This document shows positions 1-11,837 of a DNA stretch of 64,000 bases, in pieces. The notes under the pieces were generated by a model. It did no database searches and was not told the origin of the DNA. It saw only the letters and a list, made by a program, of their open reading frames with translations. The stretch is from Morinoia aosen (Eukaryota > Arthropoda > Malacostraca > Amphipoda > Talitridae). The number at the start of each line of letters is the position of its first letter. Position 1 is the first letter of the stretch. The stretch covers positions 28,499,891 through 28,563,890 of the forward strand of contig CM059573.1 of NCBI GenBank assembly GCA_030386875.1, in the 5' to 3' direction. A program made the position numbers and the translations under genes.

Positions 1-699
1 GAATACCCGGTTAAAAATTCATGCCGTTTTTAGAGCGACAGGTAGCAGAACATAGTGAAACATGGCTGCAGAAGGCCAGAATATTTCTTTGTCGGCCGCT
101 CTCGACTACAATTTCCCTTTCGACGGCCATCCGCTAGTCTAATTGGGACGTTATAAGCGCGGAAGAACCGTGCTTTTCCACAAGGCCGGTGTCAAGCTAC
201 GCTGTCGGCTTGCGGTCGACTTCGATGCATGGGGCAGTTCCAAAGTTACAAAGCTGCCGAGGGAAGCTTAATTGGTAGTCAGAGGTGCCAACTAGGAAAT
301 TGGTAAATAAACCTTGAAGTTTTAATTTATGGAACGTTTTTACGTTAATATATAATTTATGCCAGTTTATTATGAATAATACTATCTCGCAGTTCGTCTG
401 AGTGATTTTTTTCTTTGCATTCGACTTAGAGGGCAACACTACACTGACATGTTGGGTTGGTGAACCTGTCACGCTGTCTCACGCGCGTTTTCGCGCCAGT
501 TTTGTCATTGGTGTTGTGTGTGACAGGTGTCTTAGTCGTGTCTCTATTATTTAAAACGTTTCAAGAAAAGTGTTCAGTGTTTATATCAGAGCGAGTGTAT
601 AGTAAGTGAGGGTGTATTTTATTTGTAATAAATTTGTGCTATGAGGTATAGGATGTTCGCTCTCACGTGAGTTCCTAATTCCATTGAGGACGTTAGAAG
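1..699. other. No gene recognised
   Basis: Intergenic sequence without supported coding content. It opens with ATACCCGGTT, which resembles the ends of Tc1/mariner elements, but no partner end is visible. Confidence 0.4.
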
Positions 700-768
700 C
701 CGGATAGTACGTCTGGCCTGGTACCGGATAGTACGTCTGGCCTGGTACCGGATAGTACGTCTGGCCGG
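700..768. repeat. 24-bp tandem repeat, about 2.8 copies
   Basis: The unit CCGGATAGTACGTCTGGCCT plus GGTA repeats at 700, 724 and 748 with essentially no mismatch. Confidence 0.9.
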
Positions 769-1007
769 ATAATTTGAAACCAACAATAGAGGAAAGAGCC
801 CAACTGTGAGTTCCACCACCTCGGTGAATTGATATATATGACAATTCATCGTTGTGGTGGGACTGGTAGAGAAGGCAATGCAACTTCAGCATCACCAACG
901 GAAAAACAAAACATGGAAACCATACGTGACTTTCCCCTCGGACAGTCTTCAGCAACTCTTGAATTGAAGGACCTTCTGGCAGGTGATGAACGATGTGTAC
1001 ATCTATA

Positions 1008-1132
1008 TATTTGTGTACGTGTGTGCGTACGTGTGGGTGTGAACGTGTGTGTGTGTACGTGTGGGTGTGTACGTGTCCGTCTGTGTGTGTGTGTACGTGT
1101 GTGTGTGTACGTGTGTGTGCACGTATGTGTAC
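1008..1132. repeat. GT/ACGT-rich microsatellite
   Basis: Interrupted (GT)n with regularly inserted ACGTG. The apparent open reading frame through it is low-complexity Val/Cys/Arg and is not a gene. Confidence 0.85.
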
Positions 1133-1479
1133 GGAAGGCCGGTGTAATTGAGTTCGGGCAAGGTCGAAATAATGCGGCAGGATGTTCGGAACGATGCGGC
1201 GCGTGGCCGTTTAGGTGCGTGGAAAGTCGATACGTAGCCGATAGAAGTGGAAATTTAGGAAAAGCTGCAAAGGAAATTCAATGGTTTTGAAGTCGTTTTT
1301 TACTGCCATATTAAGTGGTCATGGCGACCAAAAAACTACTGCTTTTCCGAATAATACACGGCTAGAAGTCTTGCCTACCGCAGCGTAGAAACTACTTGAA
1401 AACGTCTAAAATTTTTAACTGGGTAAAATACATACAAAGAAATACCTTGTGAAATACCTACTGTGAAATATCGTCTGAG

Positions 1480-1518
1480 ATGTATCGTCTAGGTACCTGC
1501 AGTACCTAGACGATACAT
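1480..1518. other. Perfect 17-bp hairpin with 5-base loop
   Basis: ATGTATCGTCTAGGTAC (1480-1496) is followed by loop CTGCA and its exact reverse complement (1502-1518). It immediately precedes the Penelope-like remnant, so it may mark the element boundary or a small independent insertion. Confidence 0.9.
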
Positions 1519-2772
1519 TCGTTTTGTTTCGTTCACAGGAAGAGGCCCTAAAATTCTTTGACAACATAAATGGAAATCACGCCAAGATAAATTTCACAAT
1601 GAAAACTGAGCAGAATGATAAATTGCCATTATTGGAAGTTCTCCTAAAGAAAACTAATTCAACGTTCACCACCTCTGTTTATAGAAAACCTACATTTACG
1701 GGATTATGTACCAATTTCTTCATTTGCATTTACAAGGATTAGAGTAAAACAAGTGTCACTACATTATTGCATAGAGCAAACTGTATTTCAAATTCATATA
1801 AAATATTTCATGACGAAGTGAAATATATCCCAAAGTTACTTGCACCAAATAAATTCCCTGTATCTTTAATTAACAATCTGGTTTAAAAGTTTTTAAATAA
1901 AAAAATATCCTCTACGTGTAAATTCTGACCTCAACAAAGCAGAAAGTTTTCGTCGAGCTCTCCTTCTTGAGCTATCTTTTCAAGGAGATGAGAAATGATC
2001 TTTTATCTCTGATACACTCACATTTTACTTTCATTGACGTGTTACCATTTCATAGAAATAGTTTTAAAATAAGTTTATTTTTCAATTGGAAAGAGCGTTT
2101 ATCAGAGTGCCTGAGAAATCGTTGTGTCTACTTGTATAAATGTGATTGCTGCCTGCAGTCCTATATTGGAAGTACAACACTCCAGCAATTTATTCGTCAC
2201 AGCCAACACTCTGGTATCTCCCATGGAATCGGCCGTCCATATACTCATCTCCCTCCCAGTCAGCCATCAGAGATCATTGTCATAGTTCAAACTACCCTTT
2301 CAAAAGTTCCCATTTCTCCATACTTTGTAGAACTGCAGAGGAATTTGACCTTAGAATTTTGGAATCATTGTTCATTTTTACCCATAGACCTCAGCTAAAT
2401 AATGATAAAAGTGCGATGAAATTAAATATTGCCTCAGCTGTGTAAATAGGAGTGTGTTGGAATGTGTGTGTGTCCGTGTGTGGGTGTGTTTTGTACGTGT
2501 GTGTGTGTGTGTGTATGTGTGTGTATGCAGTTTTGTTACTTTGTGTAGATGTTATTTTTGTGTGTTGGTTTGATTGCTAGAATTTAGGTGTATGTGTACG
2601 TATGGCTTCGAATGTTTAAGAGAAATGGTGTTTTTATTTTTAATGGTTAGGCATAGCTATTTTTCGATGTAGGTATAGTGATATTAATTTCTTATAGCTT
2701 TTTCGCAATTTGTTCATTTTCGTTTTTTTTTATTTCTTGTTTTACAGCACTGATGATGGAATCAGAGATTCC
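1519..2772 (+). mobile_element. Penelope-like retroelement remnant (RT thumb region plus GIY-YIG endonuclease)
   Basis: Broken plus-strand coding. From about 1524: EALKFFDNINGNHAKINFTM, then KLPLLEVLL and TTSVYRKPTFTG, the post-catalytic RT region of Penelope-like elements (compare N-I-KFTxE...LPFLDVL...YRKPTHT). At 1967-2398, in other frames, come CVYLYKCDCC and SYIGSTTLQQFIRHSQHSG, corresponding to the GIY-YIG endonuclease of PLEs with its cysteine motif. Many stops and frameshifts separate the blocks and the YVDD catalytic part is missing, so it is dead. At 2750 CTGATGATGGAATCAGAGAT leads into GAAACG, which resembles the 3' segment often found in such elements. The end at 2772 is approximate. 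Confidence 0.75.
2455..2527. repeat. (GT)n microsatellite
   Basis: Interrupted TG repeats inside the 3' part of the Penelope remnant. Confidence 0.85.
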
Positions 2773-2779
2773 GAAACGT

Positions 2780-5070
2780 TTGCCATTTAAAGAATGTTCC
2801 ATTTTATATTGGTTCTTCTTTTCATTTTACGTATTAGATTTCCCAAAAATCGCCCTTTTAATTCTATTAAATTATTCGAAAAGGAAACAAGATTTACCAC
2901 ATTGTGAAAAATTGACAATTCAAATATGTTAATTTAAAGCGGAGATAGAATCAATTAAAAAGTCGGGGACATTTTTGTGGAACACCCGGTATATTTAATT
3001 ACTATAATTTTTTTCTGTATTAATTAATTCAGCAAGCACTGCAACTGCAAGTCTACAAAACTTTATTGACTTGACATAAATACACACCCAACCGCAACCG
3101 TAATTCAACATGCATTGAGCCACTAACCGGCGTTATGCATTACGTCGTCGTGACACGTCCTGACACGGTCTGAACCCCGGCCCCGGCCCCGGCCCCAGCC
3201 ATGACAAATTTGTTGACCCCGGCCCCGGCCAAATTTTCAACCCCGGTCGGTCTATAATGATGAGGCACTCCGCCATATCTCCCGTAAACCTTACTATTAG
3301 AGACCTTATTATTGAAGCTCGTGCGGACAATGGACCACGTATAGAAGCAATCGACATAAGAGCTGACGTTGGTACGGCAATCACTCAATTCACTCCATTA
3401 TTCACTCAAATCACTCCATGTTTGCAGTTAAATATTAGGATGATTACTTCAAAACGCCGCAAGAACACCAACACAAAGCGATGAGCTGATGTTGATCTAA
3501 ACAACAAGTATCTTGAGTGGCGGGAGGAAGAAAAAATAACTTCCTTTCGGACAAAGTAGTCATGATTAGAGAGAAAAGTTTTATTTACGTCACAAAGTGT
3601 TTTATACGGCAAGAAAGTTTTTGAGCTAGGAGTCACAAATTTGGAGTCAGGTGTCGCAAATTTTGGGTCAGGATCGTAAACTTGAAGTCGAAAGTCGTGA
3701 AATTGAGGTCATATATCCTTAAGATTGGACCACGGATCACAGTCGGCAAAAGTGGAGGCTGGAAGTTTACAATGAAGCGAATTTTATTCCAAAAATCACG
3801 ATGTCGTAACGAAATATTTCATGTTTTCAATGCCGGAAGATTACGCCTGAGTTTCAGGTGCGGAACAACTTTCTGAAAAGTGACCAGCAACGCGTTCATC
3901 GAGACCGCTGTAGTTGTGACGGTTCCTGAAGTTGTTACTCTTTCGTACCCGTTTAATACAGTAACAATTTCAAGCCCCAATAATGAAGAAAATTAATAAT
4001 GAATAAATATTTTCGATAGGCATAAATTACAATACAATCAGATCAAAGTGGGTAATTTCATACTAGCATGGATGTAGACGAGTAGACGTTCCGCACAAAA
4101 CGCACATGACAAATATTGCTTAGTTTCTAATGCTCAAAAAGTAATGTGATATTTCAATGAAACTTAAGGCTTTCAAAAATGTGAATTTGAATAAGTAAGC
4201 CTCATATTAGTATACATACAATAACTGATGATATGTGTGCACACATTGCGAGCAGAGCATGAAAATATGGCTGCATATGAGTGAAATTTCTCAAGTGAGG
4301 AAATATTCTACTCTCCAACATGTAGAAGCGCAGGAAAGTAGATACATTCAAGGTATCTTCAATTTAATGAGTGAATATGCTCTCTCACGTTCTACCAACC
4401 CTGTGCTTACTGATTTTAAAATCACTCGTAAAATTGACGATCAGTCTTACGGGTGTGTGATCTCTTATCTCTTTTTTTTAGTTTTTATCAATATCACGAA
4501 GTTACAGCAATGATTTAATTTTCCATTTGCAATGATTCAAGTTCAAAATTTTTCAGGTACCCAAAATGCGGAAAGATGAAATTGAAAGTTTCACTTTTAA
4601 TTTAGGTTACCTTTTGAAAGACGTTTGTACTCACTGTGATGATACTATTTTTGAGCCGATTGCGAGGAGCAGAATGCTTCACTATTTTCATTATAACCGC
4701 ACGCGTCATTCATGATGAAATAAAAATGTACGATATTTTATCAAAGCGACACAATGGGCTCGGTGGCTTGCTTATTTATATAGTTTGGTGTCCGCATTTT
4801 CCGTCTCTCATTCACGTTCATAAGGATGGTTAATGTGTGATACAAACTTCACATGTGCACTACATAATACGAGAATATTTTTATCGTGTGTACTATTAGG
4901 ATAGATATATTTGTTTGCCATCAACATCTCGAAAATTGATAGAAGGAAAATATTGAATCTCGTCATTTTTGACGGTTCGTGTACGCTAGTATGTATATGT
5001 ATAATGCTGTAACTCAGCCGCCTTGTTTTTATAGTTTCTAAATGCATAGATGTTACTTGACTGCGATAAA
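2780..5070. other. Intergenic, no gene recognised; two short low-complexity patches
   Basis: Contains a CCCCGG-rich patch (3172-3250), a degenerate GTCACAAATTTGG-type repeat (about 3590-3700) and AT-rich sequence. Short open frames here show no family resemblance I can defend. Confidence 0.5.
3172..3250. repeat. CCCCGG simple repeat
   Basis: Runs of CCCCGGCCCCGG separated by about 20 AT-rich bases. Frames across it read Gly/Pro/Ala only. Confidence 0.8.
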
Positions 5071-5330
5071 GTGAGTTGATTGAAACTTACGTGTTGTTAC
5101 AGTGAGTTAAAACACACCACGTGTTACACTGAGTTGTAGCTCCCGATGTGATACAGTGAGTTGATTGCAACTTACGTGTTGTTACAGTAAGTTGTAACAC
5201 ACCATGTGGTACACTGAGTTGTATCTCCCGATGTGATAAAGTGAGTTGATTGTAACTTACGTGTTGTTACAGTGAGTTGTAACACACCACGTGTTACACT
5301 GAGTTGTAGCTCCCGATGTGATACAGTGAG
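5071..5330. repeat. 85-bp minisatellite, three units
   Basis: Units start at 5071, 5156 and 5241 with GTGAGTTGATTG, and a fourth breaks off at 5326. Each unit has two related halves built on GTGAGTTG..ACACACCACGTGTTACA, so the 85-mer is itself a diverged dimer. Confidence 0.9.
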
Positions 5331-5437
5331 GCGTAATTTATCATAGGTCAAGTTGAAACGCACCCTCGAAATTACCAGTGAGCTAATAAATCTATCGGAT
5401 TTACCAACATAAAACCCCAATACTCATGATAAGATAA

Positions 5438-5692
5438 AGCCCTAGTGACGACAATTATCTGAAGGGAATTCATGACGTTTCCATTTCTGTATCTGATAAG
5501 GAACCTCAAGAGAGAGAACAAATTATCAGAAATGTAATGAGTTGGGCTTTATCTTTGAATGCTGAAAATATAAATCAAACGGCTGTTCAGAACATTCATG
5601 CATGTGCTGAACAATCTCGAAGGCCAATGGTGTTTAATTTCAGAAGGAACGAATGCAGCTTGAGAAGTTCTTCAGCGAAATCTAAATGCTAG
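5438..5692 (+). pseudogene. Unassigned 84-codon open frame, possibly a retroelement ORF1 fragment
   Basis: Open from a stop at 5435 to TAG at 5690. The frame contains EREQIIRNVMSWALSLNAEN and RRPMVFNFRRNECSLRSS. The layout (acidic helix, then 'RP-V-F-RR') recalls the ORF1 protein of non-LTR retrotransposons, but the match is weak. There is no start codon in a good context and no RT nearby. Confidence 0.25.
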
Positions 5693-5699
5693 TCTTATT

Positions 5700-8600
5700 C
5701 ACCGTCGAATAATCGGATGTCTGTTTGCATGCACTCTGTGGCTACAGAACTTGGCGGTGCCCGTGGCGGGCTGGTAACTCGACGATCTGCGTGTGGACCT
5801 GACGGCTTCATAAGTTACGGCCACAGGCATAAAGCAAGCCGACCCCTAAATTTCTTTTATGATTTTGAAATAAAAATTGGAAAAATTTTCATAATAAAGC
5901 TCAAAATTATGATTTTGGATTGGAAATCAATAGTTTCATCAAATATATTTAATGGAAGTAAATTGTTATTTTTTCAAACTATGTGTTGCATTCTCTGTCT
6001 ACCACAGAAGTCAATCTACGCGTATAGATGTACGCTACAATTATATAATGATAGTCATGTTACAAATCAAATGTTTTGTTCGTAGATGACAAACTTTTAT
6101 TCGAATTCAAAATTAAACAGATTTTGTATAGATCATCAAAAATTTTCAGGTACATGTTCCAATTCTTTTCCTTTTTCATTTTGAAATAATGAAAAACCAC
6201 CAGCCTTCGACTATCGTGGAAGCTTCGGCGTTTCATCTCGAACGTTATTTAGTTAAATCGTTCACAATTGCTGCTTCCGAATCCGCACCGATGTATCAAA
6301 ACCCAATACAGAATTAAAGTATTTATTTTCCCTAAGATTCAGTAAAGAGAAGTGCTTGAACTCGTTCCCGACTTAAATGATGCAGCTTTGTGCCATTTGT
6401 GACGATGACCAGGCGTGGGGTCAGAGTCGGCGTTGTGGGTTTGGACAACCCGTCTGCAAACACTACTTTCTACAACTCTCGGCCATTTGCAGAGTTTCAT
6501 CTCTAGCTATCGCATGCAACGCTGAGATCTGATAAAAATCGAGCGAATGCACGTACTCGTAGTATGGGTGGTGGGAAGCCAAGTGAATTCCACTTTTCTC
6601 TCTTCTAATTACATTATAATAATCGACTATGTAGTAGGATTTTGTTTAAGGAAAAAAAAAACACGTTCAACTATATACAGCGGTGTGCATGTGCGATGAA
6701 GAATAGTTTAAAAAATGCAGAAAGAATTCTACTTTCAGATTCGTAACATGTACTGGGCCTTAAATGATTAGAACAGTAGCACAGCTACACAAGTAAAAGC
6801 TACTGTTCTTTTACACGGTTTCTGTTATTCAAACAATCGGAATCTACCAATCAAAAGCATTTAAAGGCGAAATTCCATTATATCTGGTTCCGTAAAACCT
6901 AAGGAAATGAATACAAAAATTGTTATATTATAACAGAATTTGACTTGAGCCAAACTCACGCAACACCCAGACGTTTCATTTATTTGATGAAAAGTGTTGT
7001 CTCTACTGTTCTCCAGTATTTTCGCTCACGCATTTGTTCGAAGAGCTCTCCCCAAAAATGTAACAGGTTCTGACGGCTAAGTTCATTAACACATCTGACA
7101 TTTTTGAACATTTCTGCAGTTATCTACCTGCCCATGGCGTTGAGGATGAACAGGTGCATCCAATGCAGCACAAACGTCTACATAGCGTCATCTCAACGCC
7201 GCTACGAGACCTAAATCATCACCGTACCTGAGGCAGCAGAAGTTGTAGAGATCCTCGCAAAGCCTAACATCACTTGCAGGAAGATCAGGTGTCACAAAAG
7301 TAAACGTTTAACAAAGGAGACAGTTAATGATTACAAGTGATGAACCAATTACTACATCACCATAATGAATTATGAACAAAATGAGGAGCTAAGTAAATAC
7401 AGAGATAAAATTAGACTGCGGTATGCTTTGCATTGTGTGCATTTATAATTTCTTAGCAATGGTGCTGGGCTCGAACATTTTTTCCAATTTTTGTAGAAGT
7501 TTCGTAATTGGCAAGCGTATTAAAATGGTAAACTTTAACAACATGAGTAAAATGCAGTAACTGCATCCATCCTGAGCACGAACAAATTAATAGGTAAGAG
7601 TTATCCAGCACAATATATTAAGTACAAAACTTCAGATCAGCGACGTTCCTGGAGGGCACTACGTGAGCTGCTCAGAACGGCTCACAATCAGCAGCTAACT
7701 GTGGACGTACACCCACACCTCTCTGTAGCTCGCCGCACACTGTGGGAAAATTGTGGCTACATCACTATTATCGTAGCTATCATGACTTGCGATAACACGT
7801 GCGGCGAGGAAGACATGATGTAATGATCAATATGGCGTTTTTCACAATTTAACTTTATGAACGAAAGCCTTCGGTCAAAAATACTGTCTAGCTTCATGAT
7901 GCGCTCTCTCAACGCTCAAAAAGAGTTCTCTCAAATTTTCGTCTCAAAATACGCTGCTTAGCACGGTCGTAGTTGCATGACATAACATTTTAGTGTAATG
8001 TGACTGTCTCACACATATTAACAGTGGGTGATGACAATTTGAAATATTGATGGTCCAAATGTAAACTGCATTCGTTGTCTTAATTCAATCTCCGCTGCAC
8101 TCACTTTACTTAATGTACTGAATCTTACTTTCAGAAAAAGTTCGATTACGCACATTTCATTCATCGAACAGAAATTTTTTATAGAACTGTCTACACTGTT
8201 TACACTTTTTTACACTTCTCATGCAGTTTCTTCGTGTCTGATCTAGGAATACCTATTTTTTTAACTTCGTCATAAGATGTATTGGCGGTTATAACGTGAA
8301 GAATATAAGAACCTTTAAAAACGAATGTCGAGAATGTAAAAATCTCTCAAAAATGTGAACGGTGGTCAAGAGAGCAGCCCACACACCTGAGAGCGACCTT
8401 GCAGCGCTGAGGAGCTGGATGAAGGATTGCTGTGTTCAGTACGTCGAGTCACTCGGGTCGGAAACTAGTTATTTGCCGCTGCATGCAAACCTGCGGACCT
8501 GCACTCTGCGTCCAGTGATCGAACCGCACACAGGAAGCTGCTCTGCTCTTCACCGGCACGGTGAAGTGTTACATGTTGCTGCCAGCGTATAGGACTAAGT

Positions 8601-9840
8601 GTAACATAGAACTCGCATGGCTATAGTGATTTGCTGCTGCTGTACAACTTCATCTAACACAACTCTGGGCTCATACGAATACTTACCTTCTTCGGCATAG
8701 AACACCATCATTGAATTGTTGCACACTTACACGGATTTGAGTCGCAACTTTCGGAATTGATGGATTGTAATTCTTTAGCGTTCCTGCACAAGCACGCGTC
8801 AGATAGAACAATGCATTTGTGCATTTAACAAATTTGTGGTAAAGGGTAACTCGAGTGTCATTTCCCATGGATCACAAGTTCGGAGTACAGTCAGAAATGA
8901 AGGGCTAACTTTGCAACATTTAAGACGTAAATCTAAACAAGCATAACAGGAGTGACTCCACGCGACACGTCCACAGCAGCAGCGCTGGCACCTCAGCACA
9001 GCGCGGCCAGAAAAAAACATATTTACGACTGCCGGCCGCATCAGGGCCGGTCGTGCGCGCCTCCGATGCGAGCAACTATTTCTGCAAGTTAAAAATTTAA
9101 TTCACACGCATCTCCTTAAATTACAATTCTTAAAAGCTTCCACGGGAAATTACATCCATTTATGGCGTAAGTCGGTAGAAGAATCTCCATATTTCTTCAA
9201 TGTCGGCTTGTTATTGAAATATTCAAAACAGAATTTGATGGTTCCATTTTTCAAAAAATCCTAAGAAAATATTTTGTTGAAAATTTTTGTGATAGGCGAA
9301 ACAGTTTTGTAAAATCTTAAATTTTTGTCAAATCTCAGAACGTTTAAAGATAAGATTTTAAGCACACGCTGTAGAGAGGCAGTAAACTCGATTTCAACTC
9401 ATGTCTCAACTTCTTGATCGACATAGAGTGCATCATGTGTAACTGCAGAATTTTCAGGCAAAATGATGGTCACCTCTGATAAATTATTACTTCATAATGA
9501 CCCACAACTGGTTTCCAGCGACTCAGGATGACTCAGGAGAGCGTGTGCGTACATTCTTCAATCCATCCTTGATCTTGAGATGTTGATGCAGGCCCAAGGA
9601 CGTCCGCAGCCCGAGGCTGGGCTCAGCTCGGCAGCGGCCAGTAAGGGTGGTGAAACAGCGCGGCTGCGCTCGCTTGCTCTATGTGGGAATATACAGTGTA
9701 GAACGAAATCCCAGTTAATGACACAGCGAGAATCGCGTGATCAGTCCAAACAATTCAGGCCAAACGTTATCGTGTATGCTTAATTAGTAAATTAAAAACG
9801 GAATATAATAAGCATGACATGTGATACTCCGTAATACAAG
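5700..9840. other. Intergenic, no gene recognised
   Basis: AT-rich sequence with a few GC-richer islands (8370-8600, 8990-9070, 9590-9680). I see no coding homology, RNA gene, terminal repeats or tandem array. Confidence 0.45.
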
Positions 9841-9847
9841 TTACGAA

Positions 9848-10680
9848 TCACTATTATAAAAGGAGCCGCGTCCGTCCCTCCGTCCGTCCGTGTGACCCCT
9901 CTTGATTATGGTATCCAGAATACGCAATCGGCCTATTTTTACGAATAGAAATTTTCTATGGAGCTTTCTCTGTTGAAATTTATCATGTCGCTTTGATATT
10001 TTTAATTGATAATGCAAAAATAAATGTTTTAAATTCGATTGACCAGTAACCTGGCTACCACTTGGTGATAAGTACCAAGATTTTGGAACTTTAGTTATTG
10101 TTTTCGAATTTTTGATTTTCTTGAAAAGCTTCGAAAAGATAATAGACGACATTTCAGAATAAAATTCCGGCAAGAGAGGCCACCAAGGATAGAAATGTGT
10201 CCAACCGCAAGAGAGAAGTAGCAAGACTGTGACAGCAAGAAAAACGCCGAAGACGATCGAATGAACAACGCGAAATGGCAAGACGAAGCAATGCTGCTCG
10301 CCATCGAGAAACTAGAGCTAAATTGACCCTTGACCGGCGTTTGGAAATCCTACGGAATAATGCAGAGCAGCACCGAGTAGCGAGAGAGAGCTTAACACAT
10401 GAAAGAAGCGAGGAAATTCTTCGGCATAACGCTGGACAACATAACGCTGGACAACATAACGCTGGACAACATAACGCTGGACAACATAACGCTGGACAAC
10501 ATAACGCTGGACAACATAACGCTGGACAACATAACGCTGGACAACATAACGCTGGACAACATAACGCTGGACAACATAACGCTGGACAACATAACGCTGG
10601 ACAACATAACGCTGGACAACATAACGCTGGACAACATAACGCTGGACAACAAAACTAAAAAGGCAAAAAGAAACTCCGCG
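9848..10680 (+). mobile_element. Helitron, 5' part (copy 1)
   Basis: Begins with the Helitron-like terminus TCACTATTATAAA preceded by A, then GCCGCGTCCGTCC and TCCGTCCGTGTGACCCC, shared with copy 2. A frame from about 10200 encodes the basic N-terminal region found in Helitron Rep/helicase proteins (NAEQHRVARESLTHERSEEI preceded by LTLDRRLEILRN). It lacks Rep, helicase and any 3' hairpin-CTRR end. The ORF runs into a 15-bp tandem repeat. The 3' limit is approximate. Confidence 0.7.
10425..10650. repeat. 15-bp coding minisatellite, 15 perfect copies
   Basis: CATAACGCTGGACAA is repeated about 15 times without mismatch. In the Helitron frame each unit reads HNAGQ, expanded from the ILRH-AGQH stretch seen once in copy 2. 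As 15 is divisible by 3, several frames on both strands stay open through it; these are by-products. Confidence 0.97.
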
Positions 10681-10846
10681 TGTCGCATGAATGTTTTTAA
10701 AAAATTTAATGATTTTTTGGAATAAATTCATGTTCAAAACGAAATAAACATGACAATATTTAGCAGCATTACCTTTCTGGGATTTGATAGTTGGATTTCT
10801 TTGCCACTCCTACAGCAGGTTGTAGAGAGGGCATCCCACTTCACTT
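10681..10846. other. Spacer between the two converging Helitron copies
   Basis: AT-rich, with no recognised content. It ends in TTTATTTTAGCC at the Tc1-like tail of copy 2. Confidence 0.4.
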
Positions 10847-11404
10847 TTATTTTAGCCGAAAGTTCATCAAGATTATTGATCGTGTCTCAGCGTAACTGCT
10901 GATGTGGTGCCACACGTTCTCGATTGGTGTAAGGTGCGGTGACTGCATGGGCAGGCCAATCCAGACGTAAAATGCAATGCTCCCAGAGGAATCTTTCGAA
11001 ATTGGCCGCTGTGTGTATGGGAGATTATCCTGCATCAAGATGGTATTTACTTCCAAATTATCATCACTAGTGCACTCATGCTGGTTGGCATTAACCTGAA
11101 GAATTTCATCCCCTCTTTCTTGAGTTGAATTCTCTCGTGCCACTCGGTGTTGTCCAGCGCTATGTCGAAGAATTTCCTCGCTTCTTTCATGTGTTAAGCT
11201 CTCTCTAGGTACTCGGTGCTGCTCTGCATTATTCCGTAGAATTTCTAAACTCTGTTCTAGGGTCAATTTAGCTTTAGCTTCTCGTTGGCGAACAGCATTG
11301 CTTCGTCTTGACATTTCGCGTTGTTCATCCGATCGTTTTCGGTGTTTTTTTTGCTGTCGAAGTCTTGCTACTTCTCTCTTGCGGTCGGACATATTTCTAT
11401 CCAT
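10847..11404 (-). pseudogene. Chimeric ORF: Helitron N-terminus joined in frame to Tc1 DDE C-terminus (185 aa)
   Basis: ATG to stop uninterrupted. Residues 1 to about 118 are the Helitron-type basic region (MSDRKREVARLRQQKK, RREAK-like segments, NAEQHRVPRESLTHERSEE). From about residue 120 it becomes Tc1-like: LMQDNLPYTQ (second catalytic Asp context), GLPMQSPHLTPIENVWHHI (compare WPxQSPDLNPIENLW, with the final catalytic Glu). The first catalytic Asp and the DNA-binding domain of Tc1 are missing, and the Asp of SPDLNP is His. It is probably a pseudogene formed by nested insertion or capture. Expression is unknown. Confidence 0.65.
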
Positions 11405-11837
11405 GGTTGCCTCTTTTGCCGGAATTTTATTCTGATATGTCGTCTATTATCTTTTCGGAGCTTTTCAAGAAAATCACAGTATCGAAAACGATAACTCAAG
11501 TACCAAAATCTTCGCCTTTGTACCAAGTGGTAGCCAGGTTACTGGTCAAACGAATTTAAAATATTTCTTTTTGCTTTATCAATTAAAAATATCAAAGCAA
11601 CATGAATTTCAACAGAGAAAGCTCCAAAGAAAATTTCTTTTGTAAAAATAAGCCGATTGCGTATTCTGGATTCCATAATAATTCAAGTGAAAGGGAATTG
11701 AATCGCCACAGAAAAATTATGCAGTTGAATAATTTCTTGTACTTCTTAAGCTTTATCCTTGTTGCTATCAAAGCTATCTATTAGAAGAGGGGGTCACACG
11801 GACGGACGGACGGACGCGGCTGCGTTTATAATAGTGA
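10847..11837 (-). mobile_element. Helitron, 5' part (copy 2), fused to a Tc1 transposase tail
   Basis: The 5' terminus on the minus strand is at 11837: TCACTATTATAAA, then GCCGCGTCCGTCCGTCC, matching copy 1 in opposite orientation. Its ORF carries the same basic Helitron N-terminus. It lies head-out, tail-to-tail with copy 1, so the 5' ends form the outer boundaries of a 2-kb inverted pair. No Helitron 3' end is seen; the inner end is Tc1-derived. Confidence 0.7.

Noticed and set aside
829-1290. 153-codon plus-strand frame
   Set aside because: Its centre is a GT-rich microsatellite read as Val/Cys/Arg, and the ends have no recognisable motif.
2975-3000. GAACACCCGGTATATTT, like a Tc1/mariner end, and ATACCCGGTT at the window start
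   Set aside because: The two are in the same orientation and no inverted partner with matching inner sequence was found.
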